DNA from: Streptosporangiaceae bacterium
Lineage (GTDB): Bacteria; Actinomycetota; Actinomycetes; Streptosporangiales; Streptosporangiaceae
Length of the DNA stretch: 5,310 bases
Reading direction: 5' to 3'
Assembly (NCBI GenBank): GCA_030039095.1
Contig: JASHQP010000033.1
Location: forward strand, 1 to 5,310
The translations under genes and the position numbers were made by a program. The notes below the pieces were generated by a model that worked only from the letters and a program-made list of their open reading frames with translations, did not search any database and was not told the origin of the DNA. This document shows, piece by piece, positions 1-5,197 of this stretch. The first letter of the stretch is position 1, and the number at the start of each line of letters is the position of its first letter.

Positions 1-1
1 C

Positions 2-211
2 CGCGGACATGACCTTGGTCGGCGAACTGGAGAAGAACGGATCCACGACGTGCAGCCCGGCGCAGATCTGCCAGGCGACGGCCACCGCCAGCAGGCCACC
101 GAGGCCGATGAGGAACCTCGAGTGCGCGACCACCCATCCGGTGATGCGGGATCGCCTCCGCCCGGCACCATCCACCGTCGCCACCCCAGACAGTTCCCGT
201 GCTACCTGCAT
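2..211 (-). CDS. ABC transporter permease, N-terminal part (truncated by window edge)
   Basis: The first 70 codons of a minus-strand gene that runs off the left edge. The visible protein has a basic N-terminal tail (Arg-rich around residues 18-22), then a hydrophobic segment at about residues 33-49 ending in AVAWQI, followed by a short loop reading VVDPFFSSSPTKV. A first membrane helix followed by a P-x-F-x-x-S-P-x-K/T-V loop is characteristic of SsuC/TauC-like inner-membrane permeases of nitrate/sulfonate/taurine-type importers (family knowledge). It lies 94 nt downstream of a substrate-binding lipoprotein gene of the matching class, which supports the call. ATG at 211 is the best start I see, but its ribosome binding site is weak (GGA about 6 nt upstream). 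The conserved membrane-spanning domain and its ATPase-contacting loop lie outside the window, so substrate class rests on the neighbour. Confidence 0.8.
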   Translation of the reverse strand, partial: MQVARELSGVATVDGAGRRRSRITGWVVAHSRFLIGLGGLLAVAVAWQICAGLHVVDPFFSSSPTKVMSA

Positions 212-250
212 GGATATTCCGTTCGTCCCGTCGTGGCACCTTACCCGAGG

Positions 251-298
251 CTTCCCCTGGCGCGCCGGGGGGCTCGGGGGCGGGCGCGCCAGGGGAAG
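251..298 (-). terminator. Strong intercistronic stem-loop after the lipoprotein gene (attenuator, processing or stabilising hairpin)
   Basis: A perfect 16-bp inverted repeat, arms 251-266 (CTTCCCCTGGCGCGCC on the plus strand) and 283-298 (its exact reverse complement), separated by a 16-nt G-rich loop. It starts 7 nt after the stop codon of the binding-protein gene and ends 39 nt before the permease start. There is no T-run after it on the minus strand, so it is not a classical intrinsic terminator. In ABC import operons a hairpin at this place often lets the binding protein be made in excess over the membrane components, by partial termination or by protecting the upstream mRNA 3' end (family knowledge). 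Either role is inferred here. Confidence 0.6.
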
Positions 299-305
299 TG
301 CCGGG

Positions 306-1367
306 TCACCAGTTCGTCGGGCCTGTCGGGTCCGAGGGCGGGACGCTGATGCCGGTCGCCTTCAGGTACTGCGGCGCGAGCGCGGCCTGCAGCGCCGACT
401 CACTCGCCGGGGAGCCGAGGTAGAAGGTGGTCGACTTCGTCGCCTCGGGAGCGGTCGGCAGCTCGAGCGCGTCGGCCTGCGGGTAGGCGGACAGCACCTG
501 CAGAGCCTCGGCCTGCGTGATCAGGTCGTACTTCGCGAGCGCGGCCGCGATCGTGCTGCGGGTCGACGCCGAGGTGCTGCGGCCGGCCTTCAGCCCCGCC
601 GCCCAGCAGCGCAGGAAGTTCTCGACGACGGTCTTGTGCGATGCCGCGTAGGACTTGCTCGCGGTGATCCACATGTCCTGCGTGTAGCCGGCGGAGGACG
701 GCAGCGGGATGATGTTGTGGAACTTGGCCGACACCCACGTGGGCGGCAGTGGCGCCAGGTCCCAGGCCGCGTCGACCTTGCCCGTGGTCGGCGCGGCGAA
801 GTACGCGTTGATGTTCCCGAACTGCACGACGCTGTACTGGCTGGTCTTGATGCCCGCCGAGTTCATCAGCAGCGTGTTCAGGGCGTCCGGTCCGCCCGCG
901 AGCCCGTCCAGCGTCTTGCCGACGAGACTCTTCGCGCTGGTCATGCCCGGCGGCCCCCAGATCCCGCCGGCGTTCGTCGGCGGGCGCCCTGCGTACGCGA
1001 GGACGACGACGCCGGGTGCCTGGCCCTGGGAGATGCTGCCGAGGACGGAGGTGAAGTAGCCGAACTGGATGCTGCCGTTCTGCTGGCCCGCGGCGGCTGC
1101 CGCGTCGTTCACGTTCACCAAGTTGATCTTGATGCCGTACTGCTTGCAGAGCGACGAGTCCAGGCCCGGGATCTGCTCGGCCACCTGCCCGATGAACTGG
1201 CTCGACGCCAGGTTTACGGTGGTGACCGACGTGCCAGCGCCACCGCTGCCGGTGGTGCTGGTGGTGCCGCTCGACGAGCACGCGGCGATCAGCGAGGCGG
1301 CGGCCGCGAGCGCCGCGACCGCGGTGACTCGCCCAGGCCGCAGCCGAGAGGTGAGGCTTGCTCCCAT
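306..1367 (-). CDS. ABC transporter substrate-binding lipoprotein, NMT1/SsuA-like
   Basis: A 353-residue secreted lipoprotein expected to capture a small organic or anionic ligand outside the membrane and deliver it to the permease encoded next. It begins with a signal peptide: a basic n-region (two Arg before residue 13), an Ala/Leu/Val core at 14-25 and a lipobox LIAAC with Cys30 as the lipidation site. A Ser/Thr/Gly linker follows to about residue 49. The mature part has features of the NMT1/SsuA/THI5-like periplasmic-binding fold: an early IGQVAEQIPGLD helix, the GSIQFGYFTSVLG segment at 98-110 where the family samples its ligand, SLVGKTLDGLAGGPD at 147-161, and FGNINAYFAAPTTGKVDAAWDLAP at 183-206. 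Length is normal for the family. ATG 1367 is well supported by AAGGAG 6 nt upstream. The gene has its own promoter region and lies 205 nt after the aldehyde dehydrogenase stop. Family members bind nitrate, sulfonates, taurine, pyrimidine precursors or aromatic acids; the ligand here is unknown. Confidence 0.87.
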   Translation of the reverse strand: MGASLTSRLRPGRVTAVAALAAAASLIAACSSSGTTSTTGSGGAGTSVTTVNLASSQFIGQVAEQIPGLDSSLCKQYGIKINLVNVNDAAAAAGQQNGSIQFGYFTSVLGSISQGQAPGVVVLAYAGRPPTNAGGIWGPPGMTSAKSLVGKTLDGLAGGPDALNTLLMNSAGIKTSQYSVVQFGNINAYFAAPTTGKVDAAWDLAPLPPTWVSAKFHNIIPLPSSAGYTQDMWITASKSYAASHKTVVENFLRCWAAGLKAGRSTSASTRSTIAAALAKYDLITQAEALQVLSAYPQADALELPTAPEATKSTTFYLGSPASESALQAALAPQYLKATGISVPPSDPTGPTNW

Positions 1368-1457
1368 CAGTGTCTCCTTCGTTGGAGCGCAGCTCAGGAC
1401 CGTGTTCTCGAACGGCAGGTGCGCGGGGCCCGATCGAGACTAAAAAATTAAGTAGCT

Positions 1458-1476
1458 AGATATGTATAATCAGACG
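1458..1476 (-). promoter_or_regulatory. Shared AT-rich element, copy 1 (overlaps -10 of transporter promoter)
   Basis: On the minus strand this reads CGTCTGATTATACATATCT. A near-identical element, CGTCATGATTAACGTATCT, lies at 5117-5135 on the plus strand ahead of the PadR-family gene. The alignment has 17 identical positions, one substitution and two single-base indels, and in both cases a TTGAC box lies a few bases upstream. The likely meaning is a common operator or a common promoter architecture recognised by one regulator. Confidence 0.45.
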
Positions 1477-1492
1477 TAAGTTGACGTGTCAA
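1463..1492 (-). promoter_or_regulatory. Promoter of the transporter unit (TTGACA / TATACA)
   Basis: On the minus strand a perfect -35 hexamer TTGACA (1492-1487) is followed after 18 nt by TATACA (1468-1463), a 4/6 match to the -10 consensus. It lies in a markedly AT-rich island (about 1441-1500) inside a GC-rich genome. Transcription would start near 1456, giving a leader of about 90 nt before the lipoprotein ATG at 1367. In the leader, CTCC just upstream of the ribosome binding site could pair with GGAG across AACGAA, only a 4-bp stem; I do not see a recognisable riboswitch. The location and spacing make a sigma-70-type promoter likely. Confidence 0.6.
1481..1492. promoter_or_regulatory. Palindrome overlapping the -35 box of the transporter promoter (candidate operator)
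   Basis: The sequence TTGACGTGTCAA has perfect 5-bp arms (TTGAC/GTCAA) around a 2-bp centre and coincides with the -35 element of the lipoprotein promoter. A dimeric repressor bound here would block RNA polymerase. The binding protein is not known; a short palindrome can arise by chance, and the TTGAC half is also explained by the -35 consensus. Confidence 0.35.
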
Positions 1493-1503
1493 GAGTGTCT
1501 TAT

Positions 1504-1544
1504 GGCTTCCGACCTTGCATAACCCCCGAGAGCAGACGAAAGCC
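1504..1544 (-). terminator. Weak stem-loop downstream of the aldehyde dehydrogenase gene
   Basis: On the minus strand GGCTTTCG (1544-1537) can pair with CGGAAGCC (1511-1504) over 8 bp including one G-T wobble, around a 25-nt loop. It starts 28 nt after the aldehyde dehydrogenase stop and ends just upstream of the transporter promoter. There is no T-tract, and the large loop makes it a weak candidate; read-through from the enzyme operon into the transporter genes remains possible. Confidence 0.2.
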
Positions 1545-1572
1545 GCACAACGCCGGGGCTGCGCCACCGCGG

Positions 1573-3069
1573 TCACGCATCTGTATTGATCCAGACCGCC
1601 TTTGTGCTGAGGTACTCGTCGACCGAATGAGAGCCAAGCTCCTGGCCCCAGCCGCTCATCTTGTAGCCGCCGAACGGCACGGCCGGGTCCATGAGGCCAT
1701 ACGTGTTGACCCACACGCTGCCGCTCTGGATCTGCGCGGCCAGCCGGTGGGCCTTGGAGACGTCCCGCGTCCAGCAGCCCGCGCCGAGGCCGAACCGCGT
1801 GTTGTTGGCGCGCCTGGCGACCTCATCGACCGAGTCGAACGGCAGCACGGACGCGACCGGGCCAAAGATCTCCTCGCGCGCGATCCGCATCTCGTCGCGT
1901 ACGTCCCGGAAAACGGTGGGCGCCACGAAGTAGCCCTTCGCGAGGTCGCCCTCGACGATCCGCGCACCGCCGGCCGTCGCCTGCGCGCCCTCCGAGCGCG
2001 CGCTGTCCAGGTACCCGGTGACCCGGTCCAGCTGTCCCTGGGAGACCAGCGGCCCGATCTGCGTCGCGGGATCGAGGCTGTTGCCGACCCTGAGTGAGCG
2101 GGCCAGTTCCGAGACGCGCTCGATGAACTCCTCGTAGGCCGGCCGCTCGACGAACACGCGCGAGCCGGCCACGCACGTCTGGCCGCTGTTGCCGAAGACC
2201 GCCATGCCCGCGCCGGGCACCGCGAGCTCGAGGTTCGCGTCGGCGAAGACGACGTCCGGCGACTTCCCGCCGAGTTCGAGCGTCACCCGTTTCAGGTTCC
2301 CGGCGGCGGCGCGCACGATCTCCTGGCCGGTGAGCGAGGAGCCGGTGAACGCGACCTTGTCGACGTCGTCGTGAGCGACCAGCGCCGCGCCCGCGGTGTG
2401 CCCGAAGCCGGTCACGATGTTGATGACGCCCGGCGGGATGTCGAGCTTCTCCTGAATGAGCTCCGCGAGGCGCAACGGCGAGAGGCACGCCTGCTCGGCC
2501 GGCTTGAGCACCATCGTGCATCCGGTGGCGAGCACCGGCGCGATCTTGGTGAGCGACATCCCGGACGGGTTGTTCCACGGGATGATCGAGCCGACCACGC
2601 CGACCGGCTCGCGCAGCGTGTAGCTGAAGATCGAGCCGGGCAGCGAGTTGGGGATCGTCTCGCCGCTCAGCTTCGTCGCCCAGCCCGCGAAGTAGCGCAG
2701 GCCCTCGGGACTGCCGCTGCCGCCGCGCCTGCGGCTCACCGGCGCACCCATGTCGAACGTGTCGATGAAGCGCAGCTCGTCGAAGTACTCGTCGACCAGC
2801 TCGGCGAGCGCCAGCAGGACGTTCTGGCGCTGGACCGGGGTGAACTTCCGCCAGGGGCCCTCGAATGCGCGCCGGGCCGCCGCGACGGCGCGGTCGATGT
2901 CGGCGGCGTCACCGTCGGCGAGCTGGCCGATGACCTCGCCCGTCGAGGGGTTGATGCTGTCGAACGTCCGCCCGGACGCGGCGGGCACCCATTCGCCGCC
3001 GATGAACAGCCGCTTCGGGTGCCCGTCAAGGAAGGCGGGCGGCGTTCGCTTCTCCACGGTCGCGGTCAT
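1573..3069 (-). CDS. NAD(P)-dependent aldehyde dehydrogenase
   Basis: A complete 498-residue cytoplasmic enzyme of the aldehyde dehydrogenase superfamily, oxidising an aldehyde to a carboxylic acid with NAD(P)+. All key elements are visible: IIPWNNP with oxyanion Asn166, VLKPAE with cofactor-binding Lys189, the FTGSSLTG nucleotide-binding turn at 241-248, LELGGK with general-base Glu265, FGNSGQTC with nucleophile Cys299, EEIFGP with ribose-binding Glu400, and PFGGYKMSG near the C-terminus. Length is typical. The segment GAPVSRRRGG followed by LRYFAGWATKLSGETIPNS recalls phenylacetaldehyde/betaine-aldehyde-type members, but the natural aldehyde cannot be assigned. ATG 3069 is preceded by GAGGGG 10 nt upstream, which lies inside the crotonase gene; the two genes overlap by 44 nt, so translation is probably coupled. 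It is the last gene of the three-enzyme operon, and probably handles an aldehyde formed by, or fed into, the two upstream enzymes (inference). Confidence 0.93.
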   Translation of the reverse strand: MTATVEKRTPPAFLDGHPKRLFIGGEWVPAASGRTFDSINPSTGEVIGQLADGDAADIDRAVAAARRAFEGPWRKFTPVQRQNVLLALAELVDEYFDELRFIDTFDMGAPVSRRRGGSGSPEGLRYFAGWATKLSGETIPNSLPGSIFSYTLREPVGVVGSIIPWNNPSGMSLTKIAPVLATGCTMVLKPAEQACLSPLRLAELIQEKLDIPPGVINIVTGFGHTAGAALVAHDDVDKVAFTGSSLTGQEIVRAAAGNLKRVTLELGGKSPDVVFADANLELAVPGAGMAVFGNSGQTCVAGSRVFVERPAYEEFIERVSELARSLRVGNSLDPATQIGPLVSQGQLDRVTGYLDSARSEGAQATAGGARIVEGDLAKGYFVAPTVFRDVRDEMRIAREEIFGPVASVLPFDSVDEVARRANNTRFGLGAGCWTRDVSKAHRLAAQIQSGSVWVNTYGLMDPAVPFGGYKMSGWGQELGSHSVDEYLSTKAVWINTDA

Positions 3070-3730
3070 GTGTTCGGTTCCCCTCGGCGTCGGGCGTGTG
3101 GATGCGTTCTGGAGCGGGAGTCAGCAGCGGGCGGAGCGAGGGCCACGCGGCCCGAAGGCGGCCGGCGAGCTCATCGGCCTCCGCGGCCAGCGGCCTGCCC
3201 TCCGGGGCGACACCGGAGAGCACGCCGTTGGCCAGCGCCTCGGCGGCCGTCGCCCGCCTGGAGGTGACGGCGAGGCCGTGCAGCCAGCGCCGGGACACCC
3301 CCTGGCCCGAGATCCAGTCGATGACCGGCTCGGGATAGAAGCCGTGGCCGAGCTCCGGCAGGCAGAACCACGCGCCGGCGTCGCCCAGGGCGGCGTGGCA
3401 GCCGCACACGAGCGCGACGCCGGCACCGAGGACGCCGCCGTGGACCTGGGCGATCCAGAACGTGGCCGACCGGCGCAACCGCTCGGCCAGTTCGACCGGG
3501 GCGTTGAAGCCGCTGTCCAGCTCGGCCAGGTCGGCGCCGGCGCAGAACACGGGGCCCGCGGCGGCCAGGACGGCCACCCGGACGCCGCGTTCCTCCAGCG
3601 CGCCGATCTGCCGGCAGGCCTGGGCGTACATGTCCTCGCTGATCGCGTTGCGCTTGCCGGGCCGGGACAAGACGAGCCGGGGCACGCCGGACGTCTCCTC
3701 GAGCGCGACAAGGTCACTCTCGAGCGGCAC
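3026..3730 (-). CDS. Enoyl-CoA hydratase/isomerase (crotonase) family protein
   Basis: A 234-residue crotonase-fold protein, expected to act in the cytoplasm on an acyl-CoA thioester. It shows the family landmarks: LSRPGKRNAIS at 21-31, the oxyanion-hole segment FCAGADLAEL at 62-71, HGGVLGAGVAL at 97-107 for the second oxyanion-hole NH, and LPELGHGFYP at 124-133. Aligned by eye to mammalian enoyl-CoA hydratase, the second catalytic glutamate (rat Glu164) is kept as Glu126, but the first (rat Glu144) is Ala106, so simple hydratase chemistry is doubtful; isomerase, decarboxylase or another crotonase reaction is as likely. It is shorter than the usual 255-265 residues. The last roughly 30 residues are low-homology, Arg/Asp/His-rich, and partly encoded over the start of the aldehyde dehydrogenase gene. 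The GTG start at 3730 is fixed by GGAGGG 7 nt upstream and overlaps the preceding gene by 17 nt. The exact reaction is unknown. Confidence 0.85.
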   Translation of the reverse strand: MPLESDLVALEETSGVPRLVLSRPGKRNAISEDMYAQACRQIGALEERGVRVAVLAAAGPVFCAGADLAELDSGFNAPVELAERLRRSATFWIAQVHGGVLGAGVALVCGCHAALGDAGAWFCLPELGHGFYPEPVIDWISGQGVSRRWLHGLAVTSRRATAAEALANGVLSGVAPEGRPLAAEADELAGRLRAAWPSLRPLLTPAPERIHTPDAEGNRTHDRDRGEANAARLP

Positions 3731-5075
3731 GAGATGGCCCTCCGAGGAGCCCGGCGAGCGGCAGCGGTGTTTCGCAGTCCTCGAGGTTCATGACGGTCTT
3801 GACGATGGCCTCCGCGGTCGCGGCGGACGTGACGCCGGACGCGCAGGCGAGGAACTTGTCCACGATCGCCCGCTCGGTCCAGGCGGGCCAGCCGGCCGGC
3901 GCGATGGCCTCGGTGCTGCCGTCGTCGAACTCGAGGACCACGGCGGCGTCGGGGGTGCCCGGCCGGTCCTGCACGCGGGCCATCAGCGACCGGATCGCGG
4001 GATCGTGCAGGCGCTCACTGGACAGCTGAGTCAGGCCGAACGCCCCATCGGCCAGGCACGCGGCGACGGCGTAGGGCATGGAGAACCCGGCCTCCACGTC
4101 GCCCCTCGCGTCGAACCGGAACATGGAGAAGCGGTGGAAGTCGACGAACACCCGGGAGACCCGGGAAAGGCGGCCAGGATCCTGGCTCGCCCGCCACGCC
4201 GCGACCGCGCCGATGTCGTCCTGCCCAGCGCCGCACACGGGGAAGAGCTTGAACCGCGGCGGCGGCTCCAGCTCGTAGGAGGTCCCGAGCGTGGCCAGTA
4301 TCTGCGGCACGGCGTCCAGGGGCAGCTCGAGGGCGTTCAGGAAACCCACCGGGCCGTCGAGCATGCGGTGGTCGGCAGGGAACCCCAGCCGGGCCAGCCG
4401 GGCGGCGTTCAGGCCGTCGCGCGCCGCGTTCGCGGAGTGCAGCGCCTTGGCAAGGCTCCCCATGGCCTGCCGGAAGCCGCCGGAACTGCAGCAGGCGACG
4501 GCGGCGGCGTCCGCCACCTCGCCCGGCGGGAGGCCGAGCAGCCGGGAGCAGCCCACGGCCGCCGCGATGGGGCCGACCAGGCCGGGATGCCACCACCCGC
4601 GCCGGGTGGGCCCGGTGCCCTGGTCCCGGCCGATCTCCACGATCGCGCGGATCCGGTCGCCGGCCTCCCGGCCGGCCACGTACGCGGTCAGCAGATCCGC
4701 GCCGGACACCCCGGGCTGCGTCTCGGCGAGCGCGGTGACCGCCGGGATGATGATCGTGCCGAGGTGCCAGCCCTCGTCGAAGTCGAGGGTGTTGGACAGG
4801 TAGCCGTTGGCGTACGCGGCCTCGGCGGCGGGCGCGGCGAGGCCGGCGCCCCAGACGGTCGCGGCAGTCCCGTCACCGGCCGCGCCTCCCGACGCCCGGA
4901 CGCAGGAGACGACCTCCCGGCAGCCGGAGTGGCCGCCGGCTGCGAGAGCGACGCCGAAGGTGTCCAGCATCGTGAGCTTGGCGTGGTACACGACGCCGGG
5001 CGGCAGGTCCTCGAGCTTCGTGTCGGTGGCGAAACCAGCCAGGCTCTCGATGAAGGGCGTGGCAGGGTCGGCCAT
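3714..5075 (-). CDS. MmgE/PrpD family protein
   Basis: A complete 453-residue member of the family that includes 2-methylcitrate dehydratase (PrpD), cis-aconitate decarboxylase and iminodisuccinate epimerase. Family landmarks in order: LTMLDTFGVALAAG at 34-47, NGYLSNTLDFDEGWHLGTIIIPA at 90-112, GWWHPGLVGPIAAAVGCSRLLGL at 160-182, FRQAMGSLAKALHSANAARDGLNAARLA at 201-228, and FKLFPVCGAGQD at 275-286. By eye the residues lining the active site of cis-aconitate decarboxylase (Asp, His, His, Lys, Lys) have counterparts in Asp98 or Asp100, His104, His163, Lys210 and Lys276. The acidic loop before His104 seems a few residues short, and Gln285 stands where PrpD-like members usually have His after the K-x-x-P-x-C motif. 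Length is typical. ATG 5075 has GGAGG 7 nt upstream. First gene of the operon, divergent from padR. No prpB/prpC-like genes are present, so a propionate role is not supported; dehydration, decarboxylation or isomerisation of a small di- or tricarboxylate-like acid is the inferred chemistry. Confidence 0.88.
   Translation of the reverse strand: MADPATPFIESLAGFATDTKLEDLPPGVVYHAKLTMLDTFGVALAAGGHSGCREVVSCVRASGGAAGDGTAATVWGAGLAAPAAEAAYANGYLSNTLDFDEGWHLGTIIIPAVTALAETQPGVSGADLLTAYVAGREAGDRIRAIVEIGRDQGTGPTRRGWWHPGLVGPIAAAVGCSRLLGLPPGEVADAAAVACCSSGGFRQAMGSLAKALHSANAARDGLNAARLARLGFPADHRMLDGPVGFLNALELPLDAVPQILATLGTSYELEPPPRFKLFPVCGAGQDDIGAVAAWRASQDPGRLSRVSRVFVDFHRFSMFRFDARGDVEAGFSMPYAVAACLADGAFGLTQLSSERLHDPAIRSLMARVQDRPGTPDAAVVLEFDDGSTEAIAPAGWPAWTERAIVDKFLACASGVTSAATAEAIVKTVMNLEDCETPLPLAGLLGGPSRAARE
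3738..3743 (-). promoter_or_regulatory. Ribosome binding site deciding the GTG start of the crotonase gene
   Basis: GGAGGG on the minus strand, 7 nt before GTG 3730, lies within the 3' end of the MmgE/PrpD gene. It supports the GTG as the start and implies translational coupling across the 17-nt overlap. Confidence 0.7.
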
Positions 5076-5106
5076 CCAGGGACCTCCGGCAGCTCGGGGG
5101 TGCGCT

Positions 5107-5121
5107 TGACGCGATGCGTCA
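5107..5121. promoter_or_regulatory. Palindrome TGACGC-GAT-GCGTCA (candidate operator)
   Basis: A perfect 6-bp inverted repeat around GAT, overlapping the candidate -35 box TTGACG of padR. It lies immediately before the AT-rich palindrome at 5124-5139. Both are suitably placed for a dimeric repressor acting on the divergent promoters. The bound protein is unknown. Confidence 0.45.
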
Positions 5122-5135
5122 TGATTAACGTATCT
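5117..5135 (+). promoter_or_regulatory. Shared AT-rich element, copy 2 (upstream of padR)
   Basis: CGTCATGATTAACGTATCT, matching the minus-strand element at 1476-1458 in 17 positions with one substitution and two single-base indels. Copies have the same orientation relative to the gene each precedes (padR here, the lipoprotein gene there). Confidence 0.45.
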
Positions 5136-5139
5136 TAAT
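5124..5139. promoter_or_regulatory. Palindrome ATTAA-N6-TTAAT (candidate PadR operator)
   Basis: Perfect 5-bp arms around CGTATC, spanning the likely -10 region of padR. PadR-family dimers typically bind AT-rich inverted repeats of about this size in their own promoter regions (family knowledge), so autoregulation is a reasonable inference. The site overlaps the element shared with the transporter promoter. Confidence 0.4.
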
Positions 5140-5185
5140 TAGCAAGTAAGAACAATGCCTGCTGGGCCGGGGTGGTTCGGCCGAC

Positions 5186-5190
5186 GGAGG
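5186..5190 (+). promoter_or_regulatory. Ribosome binding site deciding the GTG start of padR
   Basis: GGAGG lies 7 nt before GTG 5198. Earlier ATG and GTG triplets at 5155 and 5172 are out of frame, so this is the only supported start. Confidence 0.7.
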
Positions 5191-5197
5191 GACCACG

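Larger units (their letters stand above)
5076..5197. promoter_or_regulatory. Divergent promoter region between the MmgE/PrpD operon and padR
   Basis: A 122-nt intergenic region with an AT-rich centre (about 5121-5155). On the plus strand TTGACG (5106-5111) and TATCTT (5131-5136), spaced 19 nt, could form the padR promoter. On the minus strand no convincing -35/-10 pair stands out; TTGTTC (5155-5150) with TACGTT (5132-5127) at 17 nt is the best I can offer and is weak. Since two divergent genes start here, with overlapping palindromes in the middle, control of both directions by one regulator is likely, as is common for PadR-family genes placed divergently from their targets. Confidence 0.55.

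Noticed and set aside
9..1451. A 480-codon plus-strand open frame opposite the lipoprotein gene
   Set aside because: Arg/Gly/Ala-rich translation without family features; it is the antisense shadow of a well-supported lipoprotein gene with signal peptide and lipobox, and runs through both flanking intergenic regions.
1368..1462. Riboswitch or attenuator in the leader of the lipoprotein gene
   Set aside because: Only 4-5 bp hairpins can be drawn and no known riboswitch core is recognisable.
1448..1714. Minus-strand 88-codon open frame covering the transporter promoter region
   Set aside because: Starts inside the aldehyde dehydrogenase gene in another frame and ends in the AT-rich promoter; no ribosome binding site and no recognisable protein.
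2711..2750. Possible compensated frameshift in the aldehyde dehydrogenase (SRRRGGSGS stretch)
   Set aside because: An Arg/Gly-rich loop here is compatible with this ALDH subgroup as I remember it, the frame is intact on both sides, and alternative frames give no better match.
3714..5075. Assignment of the MmgE/PrpD gene as prpD (2-methylcitrate dehydratase)
   Set aside because: No other methylcitrate-cycle gene is present and motif differences exist, so a specific symbol is not justified.
3462..5138. A 558-codon plus-strand open frame, longer than the MmgE/PrpD gene it opposes
   Set aside because: Low-complexity Gly/Arg-rich translation and no ribosome binding site logic; GC-rich DNA produces long antisense frames. 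The minus-strand gene has full-length family motifs and a good ribosome binding site.
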